NCBI GenBank assembly: GCA_029976905.1
Contig: JAPOLW010000191.1
Location: forward strand, 1 to 7,013
Reading direction: 5' to 3'
DNA length: 7,013 bases
Source of the DNA: a bacterium
Lineage (GTDB): Bacteria; Desulfobacterota; Binatia; UBA12015
The notes below the pieces were generated by a model. The model saw only the letters and a program-made list of their open reading frames with translations. It ran no database searches and was not told the DNA's origin. The position numbers and the translations under genes are program-made. This document shows positions 6,420 to 7,013 of this stretch, in pieces. Position 1 is the stretch's first letter. Every line of letters begins with the position of its first letter.

Positions 6420-7013
6420 GCCACGAAGCAGGCGCGGCGGAGATCATCGCCAGCAACGACCGCAACCTCGTCGGCGTCTACGCGCGAGCAGGCATCGCCT
6501 TCGTGCGCGGGGACGGCACCCAGTTGTGGGATGCCGATGGCCGGCGGGTCCTCGACTTCTTTTCCAGCATCCTGTGCACGAACCTCGGCCACTGCCACCC
6601 CTCGGTCACCGCCGCCATCCGCGAACAAGCCGGCACACTGGTGCACATTTCGAACCTGCACCACAGCGTTCCGCAGACCGAACTCGCGCGTCGACTCGTG
6701 GAGACCTCCTTCGGGGAGCGCGTCTTTTTGTGCAATAGCGGCGCCGAGGCGAACGAGGCGGCCATCAAGCTCGCCCGTCGACACGGACACGCACGCGGCG
6801 GGCGCTTCGAGATTCTCACCGCGCTGGGATCGTTCCACGGCCGCACAATGGCCACGATCGCCGCCACCGGGCAGGAGAAGGTCCGGCTGGGCTTCGAACC
6901 CAGTCTGCCCGGATTTCGTTACATCCCCTTCGGCGACGTCGGCGCAGCCGAGGACGCCGTGGGCCCCGACACGGTCGCGATCCTCGTCGAACCCGTCCAG
7001 GGCGAAGGCGGCG
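6416..7013 (+). CDS. argD: Acetylornithine aminotransferase, N-terminal half (cut by window end)
   Basis: About 199 codons are visible of a protein that is usually near 400 residues. It is a class III pyridoxal-phosphate aminotransferase that converts N-acetylglutamate semialdehyde to N-acetylornithine with glutamate as amino donor. Visible motifs are D39-[12 protein letters not shown]58-H-C-H-P62, N107-S-G-A-E-A-N-E (cofactor phosphate binding), S139-F-H-G-R-T144 (aromatic/glycine loop stacking with the cofactor), and E192-P-V-Q-G-E-G-G. The cofactor-binding lysine lies beyond the window. ArgD often also acts as succinyldiaminopimelate aminotransferase in lysine synthesis; the sequence here cannot tell. 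Related ornithine or GABA aminotransferases share these motifs, but the four-base overlap with argB strongly favours argD. Arginine genes such as argF or argG may follow, as in Geobacter-type clusters. Confidence 0.92.
   Translation, partial: MSHEAGAAEIIASNDRNLVGVYARAGIAFVRGDGTQLWDADGRRVLDFFSSILCTNLGHCHPSVTAAIREQAGTLVHISNLHHSVPQTELARRLVETSFGERVFLCNSGAEANEAAIKLARRHGHARGGRFEILTALGSFHGRTMATIAATGQEKVRLGFEPSLPGFRYIPFGDVGAAEDAVGPDTVAILVEPVQGEGG

Noticed and set aside
1..7013. Mobile element or integration site suggested by the tyrosine recombinase
   Set aside because: The recombinase is the housekeeping Xer type beside hslVU; no cargo genes, direct repeats, tRNA or change in base composition are visible.

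Overview
The window is strongly GC-rich and almost fully coding. It reads as a chromosomal segment of a Gram-negative (diderm) bacterium. Two signals point to the envelope type: an AsmA-like protein and a lipobox lipoprotein. The order xerC-hslV-hslU-argB-argD is familiar from deltaproteobacterial-type lineages (Desulfobacterota, Myxococcota and relatives). That taxonomic guess is inference from gene order and GC content; there is no rRNA or other marker here to prove it.

Layout. On the minus strand (bases 1-2412) lies a two-gene envelope unit: a small lipoprotein of unknown function, followed by a large AsmA-family protein that runs off the left edge of the window. Their stop and start codons overlap, and the second gene begins with TTG. 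A 78-base divergent spacer (2413-2490) carries two adjacent GC-rich hairpins and a weak possible promoter. On the plus strand follow xerC (tyrosine recombinase), hslV and hslU (the two parts of the HslVU/ClpQY ATP-dependent protease), then a 115-base gap, then argB (N-acetylglutamate kinase) and the first half of argD (acetylornithine aminotransferase).

How the genes work together. HslV is the peptidase double ring and HslU the unfoldase; their ATGA overlap fits balanced synthesis of the two subunits. ArgB and ArgD catalyse the second and fourth steps of arginine synthesis and also share an ATGA overlap. XerC resolves chromosome dimers. The lipoprotein and AsmA-like protein probably act in the envelope.

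No tRNA, rRNA, CRISPR array, insertion sequence or prophage is visible. All key catalytic motifs of the known enzymes are intact. I see no convincing new defence or mobile system. The least described content is the lipoprotein/AsmA pair and the structured divergent spacer. Long open frames antisense or out of frame to these genes are by-products of high GC content.
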